Position numbers and translations under genes: made by a program
Source of the DNA: WSZJ01 sp964590435
GTDB taxonomy: Bacteria; Planctomycetota; MHYJ01; WSZJ01
DNA: 64,000 nucleotides
Direction: 5' to 3'
Assembly (NCBI GenBank): GCA_964590435.1
Contig: CAZPWT010000040.1
Coordinates: forward strand, 74,681-138,680
Notes under the pieces: model-generated
Database searches by the model: none
Seen by the model: the letters and a program-made list of their open reading frames with translations, nothing else
Told to the model about the DNA's origin: nothing
Shown: in pieces, positions 16,001 through 23,972 of the stretch
How the letters are laid out: each line of letters begins with the position of its first letter
How positions within the stretch are numbered: the stretch's first letter is position 1

Positions 16001-18162
16001 ATTTCGTCGTGCCCTGCAGCGACGGCACCGTCCGCGCATTCGCGCTCGAGCCGCCCCCCGTCCTCTGGAAATCGAGGGCGTCGGATTACAACGCCGTGAC
16101 CGTCATGCAGGTCCCCGGCGCCGAACCCGCCCTGCTGGTCCAGGACGCGGACGGCTCCCTGTTGCGTCCCGGCGACGGTTTCCGACTCGGCGCTTCCACA
16201 CGCCTCTCCGGCAAGGCCGCCTTCTATCGCACGCCGGACGGCCGTGCCCGGGCGTTCGTCGCGGGGAACACGCGCTCGGTCGATCTCGAATCGCTGGACA
16301 CGCTGTGGGAAAGCCCGGCCTGCATGGGTCTCTCCTGGCCCTTCGTCGCCGACCTCACCGGCGACGGGTACCCGGATTGCCTCTCCGGGGACCTGGTCTG
16401 GAACAACCCCGTCGGCGTCTACGACGGCAAGTCCGGGCAATTGCTCTGGAAGCGCCTGGACCTGCGGCGCATGACCTACGTGCACGACGCCTATGCCGAA
16501 GGGCTGCTCTGGATCGCCGCGCCGGACGGCCTGCATGCCGTGCGGCCGCTGACGGGCGAAGACGTCCGGGTGCACCGTTTCCAGGCGCGCCCGTGCTCCG
16601 TTCGCGCGGTGGACCGCGATCTCGTCGTCGGCGTCACCGACGGGCATATCATCCGGTTTCGCCCGTCTCCGGACGGGTCCATCTCCGAAACCTGGCGCGC
16701 GCTCACCCCCTCCGGCATGACCTCCACGTCCCCCGCGATCGGCGCCCGGCGAGCCGTGGCCGTGGCGCTCTCCGGCGTCCTCACCTCGGTGGACCTCGAG
16801 ACCGGCCGCGTCTCATGGAGCCGCAGGTTCCCCGGTTCGGCGCACGGCGGTCCCGCGCTTCGGGACCTGGACAGCGACGGGATCGAAGAAGCGGCCGTGG
16901 CGTGCCGGTCGGGATGGGTCCTGGTGTTTTCGGGGACCGACGGCGCAGAGCGCTCCCGCGCCAACCTCCGGGGGGAAACGGGCGAGACCACGCCGTTGTG
17001 GATCGACGCGGACGGCGAAGGCGACCCGGAAATCGTGTTCACGAACCGCGACGGGTTCACGTACGCGCTGCGCGTGACTCCGCCTTCGGTCCGGCCGGTG
17101 CGCTGGCCCTCGAACGTCTCCAACCAGGCGGTCGCCCACGCGGGCTTCCCGGCCGCAGAGGCCCTTCGTCTCGCCGCGGAGATGCTCGCCACGGGCCGCG
17201 ACGCCGACCTTCCGGACCTCGCGCGCCGCATGCCGACCGCCTTCACGTGTGCCCGCGCCGCCCGGGCCTGTGCCGCGCTGGGGCGCAGGTCCGAGGCGGC
17301 CGCATTCGCGGAAGAAGCGCGCCGGCGGGGCGCCCGCCTCGCGGAACTCGAGTTCCTCCGGTGCGCGGAACTTCCGCCCGGACAGGGACCCGCGGAACTG
17401 GCGCGTGCGCTCGCCGAACTCCCCTTGCGGCAGTTGCTCCGGATTCCCGTCCCGGCCGCGGCCACGCCGCTGGGCCGCGCCGCGGCCGATTCGCTCGCCC
17501 TCACCCCCGGCGTTTCTCCCGAGCGCGCCGTGACCGTCCTCACCATCTCCGGCCTTCGCGAACGGGCCGTCGCCGCCACCAGGGCCGCCGTCGCCTCGGG
17601 CGTCGACCCCGGACCGCTTCTCCTCGCCCGCGGACGCGCCGCCGCGGCCGCGGGGCGTGACGAGGAAGCGGTCGAGGACCTGCGGGCGGCGGCCGAGATC
17701 CGGTCGAGCGCCGAGGAAGCGCGGGCGGAGCTGGCGTCGCTCGCGGGGCTGGCGGTGGATTTCATGGTGCGAGGAACCAGCGCCTGGCAGCGCGGCGACA
17801 CTGCGGGTGCGCTGGAGCTGCTTGAGCGCTCCGTCCGGCTCGACCCGGAGGTCGCGGAGGCCTGGAACAACCTGGCCTGGATAGCGGCGACGGGCGCTGG
17901 GGCGACTCCCGAGCGCGGCCGCCGGGCCGTCGAGGCGGCCGAACGCGCGGTGGCGCTCGCACGCGAAGTGGATTTCCCGAGCCCCTCCACCGTCGCCATG
18001 TACCTCGACACCCTCGCCGCCGCATGGTTCACCGCCGGCGATCCTGCCCGCGCGCTGGCCTGTCAAGAAGAGGCTCTTGCGCTGCCGATCGACCCGGGCC
18101 AGCGCGCGGAGCTCAGCGCACCGCTGGAGAAGTACCGGAAGGCAGCCGGCGCAAGTCGCTGA
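13063..18162 (+). CDS. Giant transmembrane Ser/Thr kinase with FG-GAP propeller and TPR tail
   Basis: A 1699-residue protein. Kinase core: LGGGGMGQIYLA (55–66), Lys78, HRDIKPLN (169–176), DFGLA (247–251), GTPSYMAPEQ. Between the catalytic loop and DFG there is an unusual insert of about 65 residues (about 178–243), basic then Ala-rich, where most kinases have about 10–15. A transmembrane helix spans about 395–412. Next come PEGA-type repeats (about 486–530, DVTSDPAGAEVWLDDRLAGT) and a long FG-GAP/PQQ-like propeller (DLDGDGLDDI, DFDGDGLDDV, DMDGDGFPEV, DLDGDGRQDF). From about 1360 to the end the sequence is helical with TPR-like units (ARGRAAAAAGRDEEAVEDL; LLERSVRLDPEVAEAWNNLA). It probably links extracytoplasmic sensing to phosphorylation. 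Same strand as the sigma gene. Confidence 0.85.
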   Translation: MENPPPAPDDRKPMLDATVLAGGTPTVVPGGASPGGGGPGETRERLGPYRLLRRLGGGGMGQIYLAVQESLGRQVALKILPPGFMEGSGAFERFQREIQVLSQLQHPNICAVLEAGSQDGTHFYAMEFLRGMDLARVLKTQRLDERRAAAVAVQVARALHFAHQKGIIHRDIKPLNVMLVRGERLRAGGASHGSGTTLGTSLFRFFRKRVKEAGAAAAAAGPAVVESTMADPHAPSPEYEDRAYVIDFGLARDGARSGSGLTVTGEVVGTPSYMAPEQARGEQDLIGPATDVYSLGATLYEMLTLRPPFTGESVAEVIHNVIHSDAIPPRRLVPAIDRDLETIVMKALEKSAGRRYASAAGMADDLERWLAGLPILARPASLAYRLARRIARNRAAAAAIAVAASIALAGAWANYRPGRIEFLGDLEGCRFFVGPDEASPDGATIWPPGKRRVRVVREGFEPLERDVTVGSGGREQVEVALVSSFGRLDVTSDPAGAEVWLDDRLAGTTPYSAQVLTGRHGILVRLANHEEVPHAPVVEPGKTASFRALLRHEQGRLTVTCAPSVITLELTRPGEETGLSLAAPMRDFPIDTGPWTAVAKSENHGTSRFSFTIRKGVTEARHVSLMPHLLWTAQTESANCQIGDLDGDGLDDIISKSPNPPRIRGIRGATGQTIWVRDAPDPPGDGTEFALVLDVDGDLENDVLFVDHRGHVVQLDGPTGNVRRTIPAPGARDVVEFGDIDGDALPELLLLTADSVAAWDPRAARERWRFRGLPEVNALPGRLNKDAVPDVIAWRTSWGAVADTRSGFVAALDGRDGSVLWRTEEPPESTPQVADFDGDGLDDVFFANARKAGSAKFWLSGLDGGVIHTAPAGGGLHSDTAGDMDGDGFPEVLRSTPPDGLSVFDGRTRERVHVYPGLGGWNPPVLADTTGDGRPEILVMGPGGIHIVDHAQRRTVGVLATPSCDRRAALADLDGDGRQDFVVPCSDGTVRAFALEPPPVLWKSRASDYNAVTVMQVPGAEPALLVQDADGSLLRPGDGFRLGASTRLSGKAAFYRTPDGRARAFVAGNTRSVDLESLDTLWESPACMGLSWPFVADLTGDGYPDCLSGDLVWNNPVGVYDGKSGQLLWKRLDLRRMTYVHDAYAEGLLWIAAPDGLHAVRPLTGEDVRVHRFQARPCSVRAVDRDLVVGVTDGHIIRFRPSPDGSISETWRALTPSGMTSTSPAIGARRAVAVALSGVLTSVDLETGRVSWSRRFPGSAHGGPALRDLDSDGIEEAAVACRSGWVLVFSGTDGAERSRANLRGETGETTPLWIDADGEGDPEIVFTNRDGFTYALRVTPPSVRPVRWPSNVSNQAVAHAGFPAAEALRLAAEMLATGRDADLPDLARRMPTAFTCARAARACAALGRRSEAAAFAEEARRRGARLAELEFLRCAELPPGQGPAELARALAELPLRQLLRIPVPAAATPLGRAAADSLALTPGVSPERAVTVLTISGLRERAVAATRAAVASGVDPGPLLLARGRAAAAAGRDEEAVEDLRAAAEIRSSAEEARAELASLAGLAVDFMVRGTSAWQRGDTAGALELLERSVRLDPEVAEAWNNLAWIAATGAGATPERGRRAVEAAERAVALAREVDFPSPSTVAMYLDTLAAAWFTAGDPARALACQEEALALPIDPGQRAELSAPLEKYRKAAGASR

Positions 18163-18222
18163 GAGAGCGCGAGGAGCCATCGCGCGCCGTCGGCGATCGG
18201 ACCTCGCGTCCCGCCGGCGATC

Positions 18223-20118
18223 CTACTGGGCCGCGCGCACAAGCCACTCCCGGAGGATGGCGCGAAGCGCGGCGGGATCGGCTTTCCACGCGGCCGCCCA
18301 GCGGGCCAGGTCCGCGGCGGCGGGGGCCGTGCCCGCAAGGGCACGGTGCTGGCGCTCGAGCCACAGGCGCCCGAACGCATCGCTGCGCACCAGCTCCGGC
18401 CCGAGGCCCTTCACCGCCGGCGGCGCCGCCGGGTCCTCGGGCCGCCGGCCGGCCACGCGTGCGAGAAGCGCGGTCGCGGCGGATGCGGGGTCCGGGAAGC
18501 GGCGTTGGGCGGGGCCGTCGGCGAGCCAGCGGGACCAGGTGGCGGCGAGGTCGCCGGCGCCGTTTGCCCAGGCGACGGAGTCCGCGGCGAGGTCGACTCC
18601 CTCGGGGAGGAACGGACCGGTCATGTCGAGGTGGCCGAGATCGCGCGCCAGGAGCACGCGCCAGAAATCGGCGTCCGCGAGGATGTCGTCGGCCACGCCG
18701 GCGGGAGCGAGGGCAGCGAGGCGCTCCGTGGCGGCGGGGTCGGCCTCGAGCCCGAACGCGCGGCCGACGAGCGCCTTGATCCGCGTGCCGCGCGCCGGCG
18801 AAGGCGCCGGCGGACCCCCGGCCGCGGGCGAGCGGGCGCGGAGCCGGACGCGCGCCGGGACGCTCCGGCCTTTCGAAGGGTCCACGACCACCAGCTCGAT
18901 CAGCCAGGTGCCGGCAACGTCGGGCTTCAGCGTCGCCTCGCGCCCGTCCGCATTCCGGATCTCCTCCGTCGATCCCGGGGGCGCGACCGCGACCCGCCAC
19001 TCCCACTTCAGCCGCCGCCCCCCCGGCTCACGGCTCTTCACCCCGTCGAACCGCGCGACCCGCCCGGTGTCGACCTCCTGGTCCGGCCCGGCGTCGGCGA
19101 AGGGTCGGACCTCCGCGGGGGCGGCGCCCGACGCGAACGCGACGAGCGCGGCGTACTCGAGGGAGTCCTTGCGGAAGTTGTCGCCGCCGCCGTGCTCGGA
19201 GCCGCCGTCGGCGAGCGCGAGCGGCTTGAGGACGAGCGGGGAGCGTTCCGGGGCGTCGGGGCGGGTGAAGCGCACGACGGCGTCGAAGTTTTTTTTTCGC
19301 GAGATGGCGCCGTGCCCCGACTTCCCGGGAAGGGTGAGCGTGAACCCGCCGACGGGGAGGCCGGCCTTGCCGTGGCACGACATGCAGGCGGCGTCGAGGA
19401 TCGGCAGGATCTTCTCGGAGAACGTCGCTTCGCTGGGCGGCCGTGAATCTGCGGCGGCGCGCGGCGGGAGTTCCGGGCGCGGCGGGAGGGCCGTGCGCGT
19501 GGCGACGTCGAAGGGCGACTCGGCGGGCGGCTTGGGCGGCGTCGCGGGCGGCTTCTTCGACGGAGGCGGATCCGGCCGCCGCGGCGGCGGATCGGGCGGT
19601 TTCGCGGGAGGCGGTTCGGGAGGATCGGTCTTCGGCGCAGCCCCGGGGGGATCGCCGGGCTCGGGTCCGGTCTCGGGGAGCGCGGCGGGCGGATCGGGCG
19701 TGAAGACCCGGGCCACGGGAGCCGGCGCGGCCGGCGAAACGGGCCGCGGCGCCGGAGCCCTCCCGAGGACGACCGCCAGCGTCGCCGATCCCGCCACGAG
19801 GACCGCCATCGCGCCGAGAACCGCCGGAAGCCACGACGCCGGCGTCCTTCCAAAGTCCAGCTCCCCCGTCGGCGCCTCCTCCGCGTCCGCTCCGGGAGCA
19901 GGAGCGCATGACGGGCACAGCTCGCGCCCCGCCGGGATCTCTTCCCCGCAACCACAGACCAGGGCGATCACGTTCTCCGCGGCCACGCCGGGAACCACGA
20001 CCTCCGCCCCGCACCCCGGGCAACGCGCGCTGCGGCCCGTGTTGCAGAGCGGCGCCAGCAGCCGGTGGCCACAGGCGCATCGGAACTTGACCTGCAGGTT
20101 TCCGGCCTCCTTCGGCAC
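18223..20118 (-). CDS. Zinc-ribbon, transmembrane protein with cytochrome-c-like and PKD-like domains
   Basis: A 631-residue protein. The N-terminus has cysteine pairs typical of zinc ribbons (RCACGHRLLAPLC, RCPGCG, CGCGEEIPAGRELCPSC; residues 14–75). A transmembrane helix follows at about 97–118, then about 110 residues of Pro-rich linker. The exported region holds a haem c motif CMSCHG near residue 245, with the surrounding pattern of the planctomycete cytochrome (PSCyt1) domain, then a PKD-like segment (ADAGPDQEVDTGRVARFDG). The C-terminal third is helical and resembles the DUF1549/DUF1553-type tails. It is third in a minus-strand operon behind the DUF1501 gene (18-base gap). Joining a cytosolic zinc ribbon to an exported haem domain is odd. 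Confidence 0.7.
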   Translation of the reverse strand: MPKEAGNLQVKFRCACGHRLLAPLCNTGRSARCPGCGAEVVVPGVAAENVIALVCGCGEEIPAGRELCPSCAPAPGADAEEAPTGELDFGRTPASWLPAVLGAMAVLVAGSATLAVVLGRAPAPRPVSPAAPAPVARVFTPDPPAALPETGPEPGDPPGAAPKTDPPEPPPAKPPDPPPRRPDPPPSKKPPATPPKPPAESPFDVATRTALPPRPELPPRAAADSRPPSEATFSEKILPILDAACMSCHGKAGLPVGGFTLTLPGKSGHGAISRKKNFDAVVRFTRPDAPERSPLVLKPLALADGGSEHGGGDNFRKDSLEYAALVAFASGAAPAEVRPFADAGPDQEVDTGRVARFDGVKSREPGGRRLKWEWRVAVAPPGSTEEIRNADGREATLKPDVAGTWLIELVVVDPSKGRSVPARVRLRARSPAAGGPPAPSPARGTRIKALVGRAFGLEADPAATERLAALAPAGVADDILADADFWRVLLARDLGHLDMTGPFLPEGVDLAADSVAWANGAGDLAATWSRWLADGPAQRRFPDPASAATALLARVAGRRPEDPAAPPAVKGLGPELVRSDAFGRLWLERQHRALAGTAPAAADLARWAAAWKADPAALRAILREWLVRAAQ

Positions 20119-20136
20119 CGCCGCCTCGCTCCTCCG

Positions 20137-21420
20137 CTACGCCTTCTTCAGGAACCCCACCAGCGGCCCCTGCGGCTTCCAGTCCGGGAAGAACTTCTCC
20201 AGCTTCGTGAACCCCAGGAACCCGCTCAGCACCTCCGTGAACGTCAGCCGGAAGTCCGTGTGCGCCGGCATGTCGCGCTCCTCGTACAGGCTCTTCGGCT
20301 CCAGCCCCGTCCACTTCCCGAAGATCTTTCCGCCGTCCACCGTTCCACCGGTCGCGAGCATGATGCCGCCGTGCCCGTGGTCGGTGCCGTTGTTCCCGTT
20401 TTCCGCGACCGTCCGGCCGAACTCCGACATCGTGAGCACCAGCACGTCCTTCATCTTCTCCGCGCCCACGTCCTCCACGAACGCCGCGATCGAGTCCGAG
20501 ACGTTCTTCAGCATGTCCGCCATCTGCCCGTCGTCCACCCCTTCCTTGGCGTGGTGGTCCCAGCCGTTGTAGTCCATCGCCGCGACCTCGAGCCCGCACC
20601 CGGACTTGATCACCTGCGCGATCCCCTGGAACTGCCGCCCCAGCCCCGTCGCCGGGTATTTCACAGCCCCCGCGCCGCCGGCTTTCGAGAGGATGTCCTG
20701 GAGGAAGCGCAGTTTGCGGATCGTCTCCTGGCCTGCGCCGAGGATCTTGTCGGCCGGGTCCTCGGAGCGCTTCTCCATCCCGCCCTCCATCCCGTCGTCC
20801 TTCTTCTTCCCCTTGCCGTACTGCCCCTCGAACTCGTCCATCGCCTGCATCGCACGGTCCTCGGGAACCGCGAGCACGGGGAACTGCCCGCGCAGCGACC
20901 GGGGCAGCAGCGGCTGCGCCGCCAGCGCGCGCAGCTCCACTTCCTTGCGCTGCCCTTCGTTCGTCGCCGTCAGCCACCGGTTGAGCCACCCCTCCGTGAT
21001 CGTCCGCACTCCCGGCGCCGCGTACTCCATGAAGTCCTGCGCGTCGAAGTGGCTGCGCGTCGGGTGCGGCGACCCCACGTTCAGGATCGGCGCGAACATC
21101 CCTTTCTTGTAGAGCGCGTGCAGCCCCTTCATCGACGGATGCAGCCCGAATCCGCCGCCGAGTTCGAGCGCGCCACCGTCCGTTCCCGGGGGCGGCACTG
21201 CGATGGTCGGCCGGATCTTGCGGTAGGTCGCGTCGGTGTAGGGCGCGACGACGCTCAGGCAGTCCGCGCCGCCCCGCATGTAAAGCACGACGAGCGTCTT
21301 CACGCCCGCGGCCGCGCCCTTGTCGTCGGCGAGGACCCTGAGGGGGAAGCGGCCTGCGGCGAGCGCACCGAGGGCGGCGCCGGAGACGCGGATGAAATCG
21401 CGGCGGTTGAAGGCGGTCAT
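20137..21420 (-). CDS. DUF1501 exported protein (sulfatase-like fold)
   Basis: A 427-residue protein with a Tat signal (NRRDFIRVSGAALGALAAG). It shows the DUF1501 signature: KTLVVLYMRGGADCLSVVAP near the start, SHFDAQDFME, and the later DHGHGG and WDHHAKEG segments with metal-ligand-like Asp/His residues, an arrangement reminiscent of alkaline-phosphatase/sulfatase folds. DUF1501 and DUF1800 (or DUF1549/1553) proteins are almost always paired in Planctomycetes, where dozens of copies occur, and their substrate is unknown. Translated from ATG 21420, 11 bases after the DUF1800 stop, so the two are co-transcribed. Confidence 0.85.
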   Translation of the reverse strand: MTAFNRRDFIRVSGAALGALAAGRFPLRVLADDKGAAAGVKTLVVLYMRGGADCLSVVAPYTDATYRKIRPTIAVPPPGTDGGALELGGGFGLHPSMKGLHALYKKGMFAPILNVGSPHPTRSHFDAQDFMEYAAPGVRTITEGWLNRWLTATNEGQRKEVELRALAAQPLLPRSLRGQFPVLAVPEDRAMQAMDEFEGQYGKGKKKDDGMEGGMEKRSEDPADKILGAGQETIRKLRFLQDILSKAGGAGAVKYPATGLGRQFQGIAQVIKSGCGLEVAAMDYNGWDHHAKEGVDDGQMADMLKNVSDSIAAFVEDVGAEKMKDVLVLTMSEFGRTVAENGNNGTDHGHGGIMLATGGTVDGGKIFGKWTGLEPKSLYEERDMPAHTDFRLTFTEVLSGFLGFTKLEKFFPDWKPQGPLVGFLKKA

Positions 21421-21431
21421 GGGAGTCTCCG

Positions 21432-23075
21432 CTACTGTTCCTGGAAGGTGGGGGAGCCGAGAAGGGCGCCGAGGAGATCCTCGGCCGTTTCGCGGGGCTT
21501 GAGTCCTGCCTTGAGGATCTCGGCGCAGCGGGCCTCCGTGGCCGCGTCGACGCCGCCGGGGAGGATGGTGGCTTCGAGCGCCTCCTTCATCGCGGACGGC
21601 TCCTTCGCCAGGATCGGCTTGTAGTAGTCCGCCGGCATGGTGATGCCGTTCATCTTCCCGGAGGCGAGCCGCAGCGCGAACTGCCAGCGGTAGACGAGCA
21701 CGCCCGGGTCGAGCCAGGCCTCGGCCATGTCGTAGTAGCCGGTCGGGTCCTTGCACCGGCAGGTCGGCTGGCCCATCTGGTCGAGCATGCGCAACGTCTC
21801 GCCCGTACGGTCGATGTCGCTTCCCGTCGCGCGCAGCGCGGAGATCGTGAACTCGAACGGCGTCTTGAACTTCACGCGGAAATTGTCGCGCCGGTAGAAC
21901 TCGTCGCTGAACAGGATCGCCTGGTAGACGGCCTTGAGATCGCCGCCGGTCTTGAGGAACTCCGCCGCCGCCTTGTCCACGAGCGCCGCCGGGGGCTGGT
22001 CGTTCACGAGATGCCGGCACAGCTTCCAGCAGATGAACTTCGCCGTGAGCGGGTGCCGCGCGAGGCGCCGGATGATCTCTTCGCCTTCCTCGATCCCCCC
22101 GCCGCCCGCCAGGCTCAGGTTCAGCACGCCGATCTTCTTGGGGTCGTCGTCGTGCCATTCCTTCCGGAACATGAACTCGCACTTGTCCTCGCCGAACGTC
22201 ACCGTCCAGCCCGTGAGCGCCCGCGCCACCGCGATCACGTCCTGCTGCGTGTAGCCGCCCGCGACGTTCTCGTTCTGCACCCCGACGGTGTGAAGCTCCA
22301 TCAGCTCGCGCGCGTAGTTCTCGTTCAGCCCGCGCTGACGCTCCAGCTTCTGGATGAACTCCGACTTCTTCCGGTTCGCCGCGGCGCGCTCGATCATCTC
22401 CTTCTCGCGCTCCGTGAACGGCCGCTGCGACAGCACGTTGTCGAGGTACACGAGCATCGCGGGGTGCTTCGCGCACGCGAGCAGCATGTCTTCGAATTTC
22501 CCGAAGGCGTTCTTCCGGATGACATCCTCTTCAAAGTTCGCCGCCAGGAGCTGGCACTGGTCCTTGGACTGGTCGATGCTGAAGTGATTCCGCCAGAAAT
22601 TGACGAGCACCTCGTTGAGCTGGCGGCGGGAAAGGGCCGCGCGCAGGACGACCGAGGACCTGAATTCCTCCTGGACCTGGCCGCGCAGCCGGTTGAACTC
22701 CTGCTGGAGCTTGAGCAGTTCTTCCGGCGAGAGGCTCTTGCGGTCGCGGAGCTCCTTCGGGCGGTAATTGTCGATGACCTCGGAGGGGGTCATGAAGATC
22801 GACGGGCATTCCTTCCTGAGCCGCTCGGTCAACGCGGAGTCGTCGAGTTTCTCTGGCTCGAGTTGTTCCATCGCCCACGCCATCCACCCGCGCGAGAGGA
22901 TGTCGTCGACTTCGCCCGGCCTCGGCCCGAAGGCGAGGCGATTCAGGCAGTGAAACGCGATTTCGCGCTGGCTCAGCTTCGAGCCGGGCTGGGCCTGCGT
23001 GGACGGCGGATCTTCGCTTCGGCAGCACAACGCCGCGGCAAGCACGACGGCGGCGCACACGGCAGTTCGTTTCAT
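21432..23075 (-). CDS. DUF1800 exported protein
   Basis: A 547-residue protein. I chose ATG 23075 because it yields a signal peptide directly (MKRTAVCAAVVLAAALCC); an upstream start adds seven residues. DUF1800 hallmarks include HCLNRLAFGPRPGEVDDIL near the start, GLNENYARELMELHTVGV, YTQQDVIAVARALTGW and FICWKLCRHLV. The family is helical, exported and functionally unassigned, and is genetically paired with DUF1501. It is the first gene of the minus-strand set that continues with DUF1501 and the cytochrome-c-like protein. The Cys at the end of the signal peptide could also be a weak lipobox. Confidence 0.85.
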   Translation of the reverse strand: MKRTAVCAAVVLAAALCCRSEDPPSTQAQPGSKLSQREIAFHCLNRLAFGPRPGEVDDILSRGWMAWAMEQLEPEKLDDSALTERLRKECPSIFMTPSEVIDNYRPKELRDRKSLSPEELLKLQQEFNRLRGQVQEEFRSSVVLRAALSRRQLNEVLVNFWRNHFSIDQSKDQCQLLAANFEEDVIRKNAFGKFEDMLLACAKHPAMLVYLDNVLSQRPFTEREKEMIERAAANRKKSEFIQKLERQRGLNENYARELMELHTVGVQNENVAGGYTQQDVIAVARALTGWTVTFGEDKCEFMFRKEWHDDDPKKIGVLNLSLAGGGGIEEGEEIIRRLARHPLTAKFICWKLCRHLVNDQPPAALVDKAAAEFLKTGGDLKAVYQAILFSDEFYRRDNFRVKFKTPFEFTISALRATGSDIDRTGETLRMLDQMGQPTCRCKDPTGYYDMAEAWLDPGVLVYRWQFALRLASGKMNGITMPADYYKPILAKEPSAMKEALEATILPGGVDAATEARCAEILKAGLKPRETAEDLLGALLGSPTFQEQ

Positions 23076-23240
23076 GGCCTGGCCTCCGCAGAGCAACCGG
23101 GCCGCGCGGGCCGCCCGGCGGGGGCGACGCTCCCCCGGCCGGACCCGGCGCGCGGCGCGCCGGCCTTCGACGGTTTCAACACGCGGCGCGCACCAGGGTT
23201 TCTCCCGATCCCGCCGTCCCGGGTCGATCGCCGCAACTGA

Positions 23241-23456
23241 TTAAGCGGCTTAAGTTTCTGCTTCGGGGAATGCAGGATCAAGGAGGATTTCCGGCCGCTC
23301 TTCCCCCAAGCCTTGCAGGTGCTCCGGCCGGGGGTGAAGTTCTACGAGGTCGAGTTCGTCGCGCCCGGCTCGGACTCGGGCATGAAGTTCCACATGTTCT
23401 ACTGGGACGGCTCCGCCTGGAAGATGCTCGGGCCGGCGTGGCGGGCGCTGAAGTAA
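23241..23456 (+). pseudogene. C-terminal fragment of an unidentified gene, no start codon
   Basis: In the 403-base space between the DUF1800 start and the RraB-like gene, the plus-strand frame following a TGA at 23238 is open to TAA 23454–23456. It reads as authentic protein: KEDFRPLFPQALQVLRPGVK, then FYEVEFVAPGSDSGMKFHMF, then YWDGSAWKMLGPAWRALK. The only in-frame ATG is late in the fragment, and the upstream DNA (23076–23240) is GC-rich and shows nothing. Aromatic-rich endings of this kind occur in small exported proteins, but I cannot name the family. Probably the surviving 3' end of a deleted gene. Confidence 0.5.
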
Positions 23457-23478
23457 CGCCAGGGGGCGCCGGCAGCCG

Positions 23479-23823
23479 TCAGGCCTGCGTCGTCCACCCC
23501 TCGTATTCGCAGCGGTGAATCGCCGCGAGCCGCACGAACGTCTCCAGGTGCCGGGGATCCGCCGCCACCGTGGGCGGCCAGAACGTCTCCGCCTGCACCC
23601 GGAACGGCGGCCCGCTCCGGTCCGCCTCGGGACTCACCCGGAACTCCCGATACCCGAGCCCGAGCTCCAGCAGCCCGGCCGCTTCCAGCGTCGGCGCCCG
23701 GAACGCATGCTCGATCGGGCGCGGCACGTCGAGCGGCACGCCCAGCCCGGCGAGGCGCGCCAGCTGCTCCTCGTTGCGCTTCTGGTGCGCCGCGATGCAC
23801 TCGCGCATCTGCGATTCGGTCAT
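23479..23823 (-). CDS. RraB-like (ribonuclease E inhibitor family) protein
   Basis: A 114-residue cytosolic protein. It has the size and layout of the RraB/DUF695-like fold: an N-terminal helix (MRECIAAHQKRNEEQLARLA), a central strand pair (IEHAFRAPTLEAAGLLELGL), and the C-terminal signature CEYEGWTT, equivalent to the 'YDGWGT/E' end of RraB proteins. RraB binds the C-terminal scaffold of RNase E in gammaproteobacteria; outside that group the family has no proven role. Starts at ATG 23823, divergent from the tryptophanase gene 149 bases away. Confidence 0.6.
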   Translation of the reverse strand: MTESQMRECIAAHQKRNEEQLARLAGLGVPLDVPRPIEHAFRAPTLEAAGLLELGLGYREFRVSPEADRSGPPFRVQAETFWPPTVAADPRHLETFVRLAAIHRCEYEGWTTQA

Positions 23824-23972
23824 CCCCGGATTGTCGCGCGGGGCCTGACGCGCGGAAAAGCCTATTTGCGGCGCCTTCCCGGTGCTTGCCCTCCCCCCGG
23901 CCAGCGGCGAACATCCTCCGCCGCGATCCCGCCGCTACGGAAGCGTCCCATCGGAAACCTTCGAGTGACCCC

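Noticed and set aside
13042..16647. Very long minus-strand open frame opposite the 1699-residue kinase
   Set aside because: It is an antisense shadow; its translation is Arg/Gly/His-rich without domains, while the plus strand has clear kinase and propeller motifs. Similar shadows at 1626–3752, 3839–5248, 30542–32617 and 36439–38895 were dropped for the same reason.
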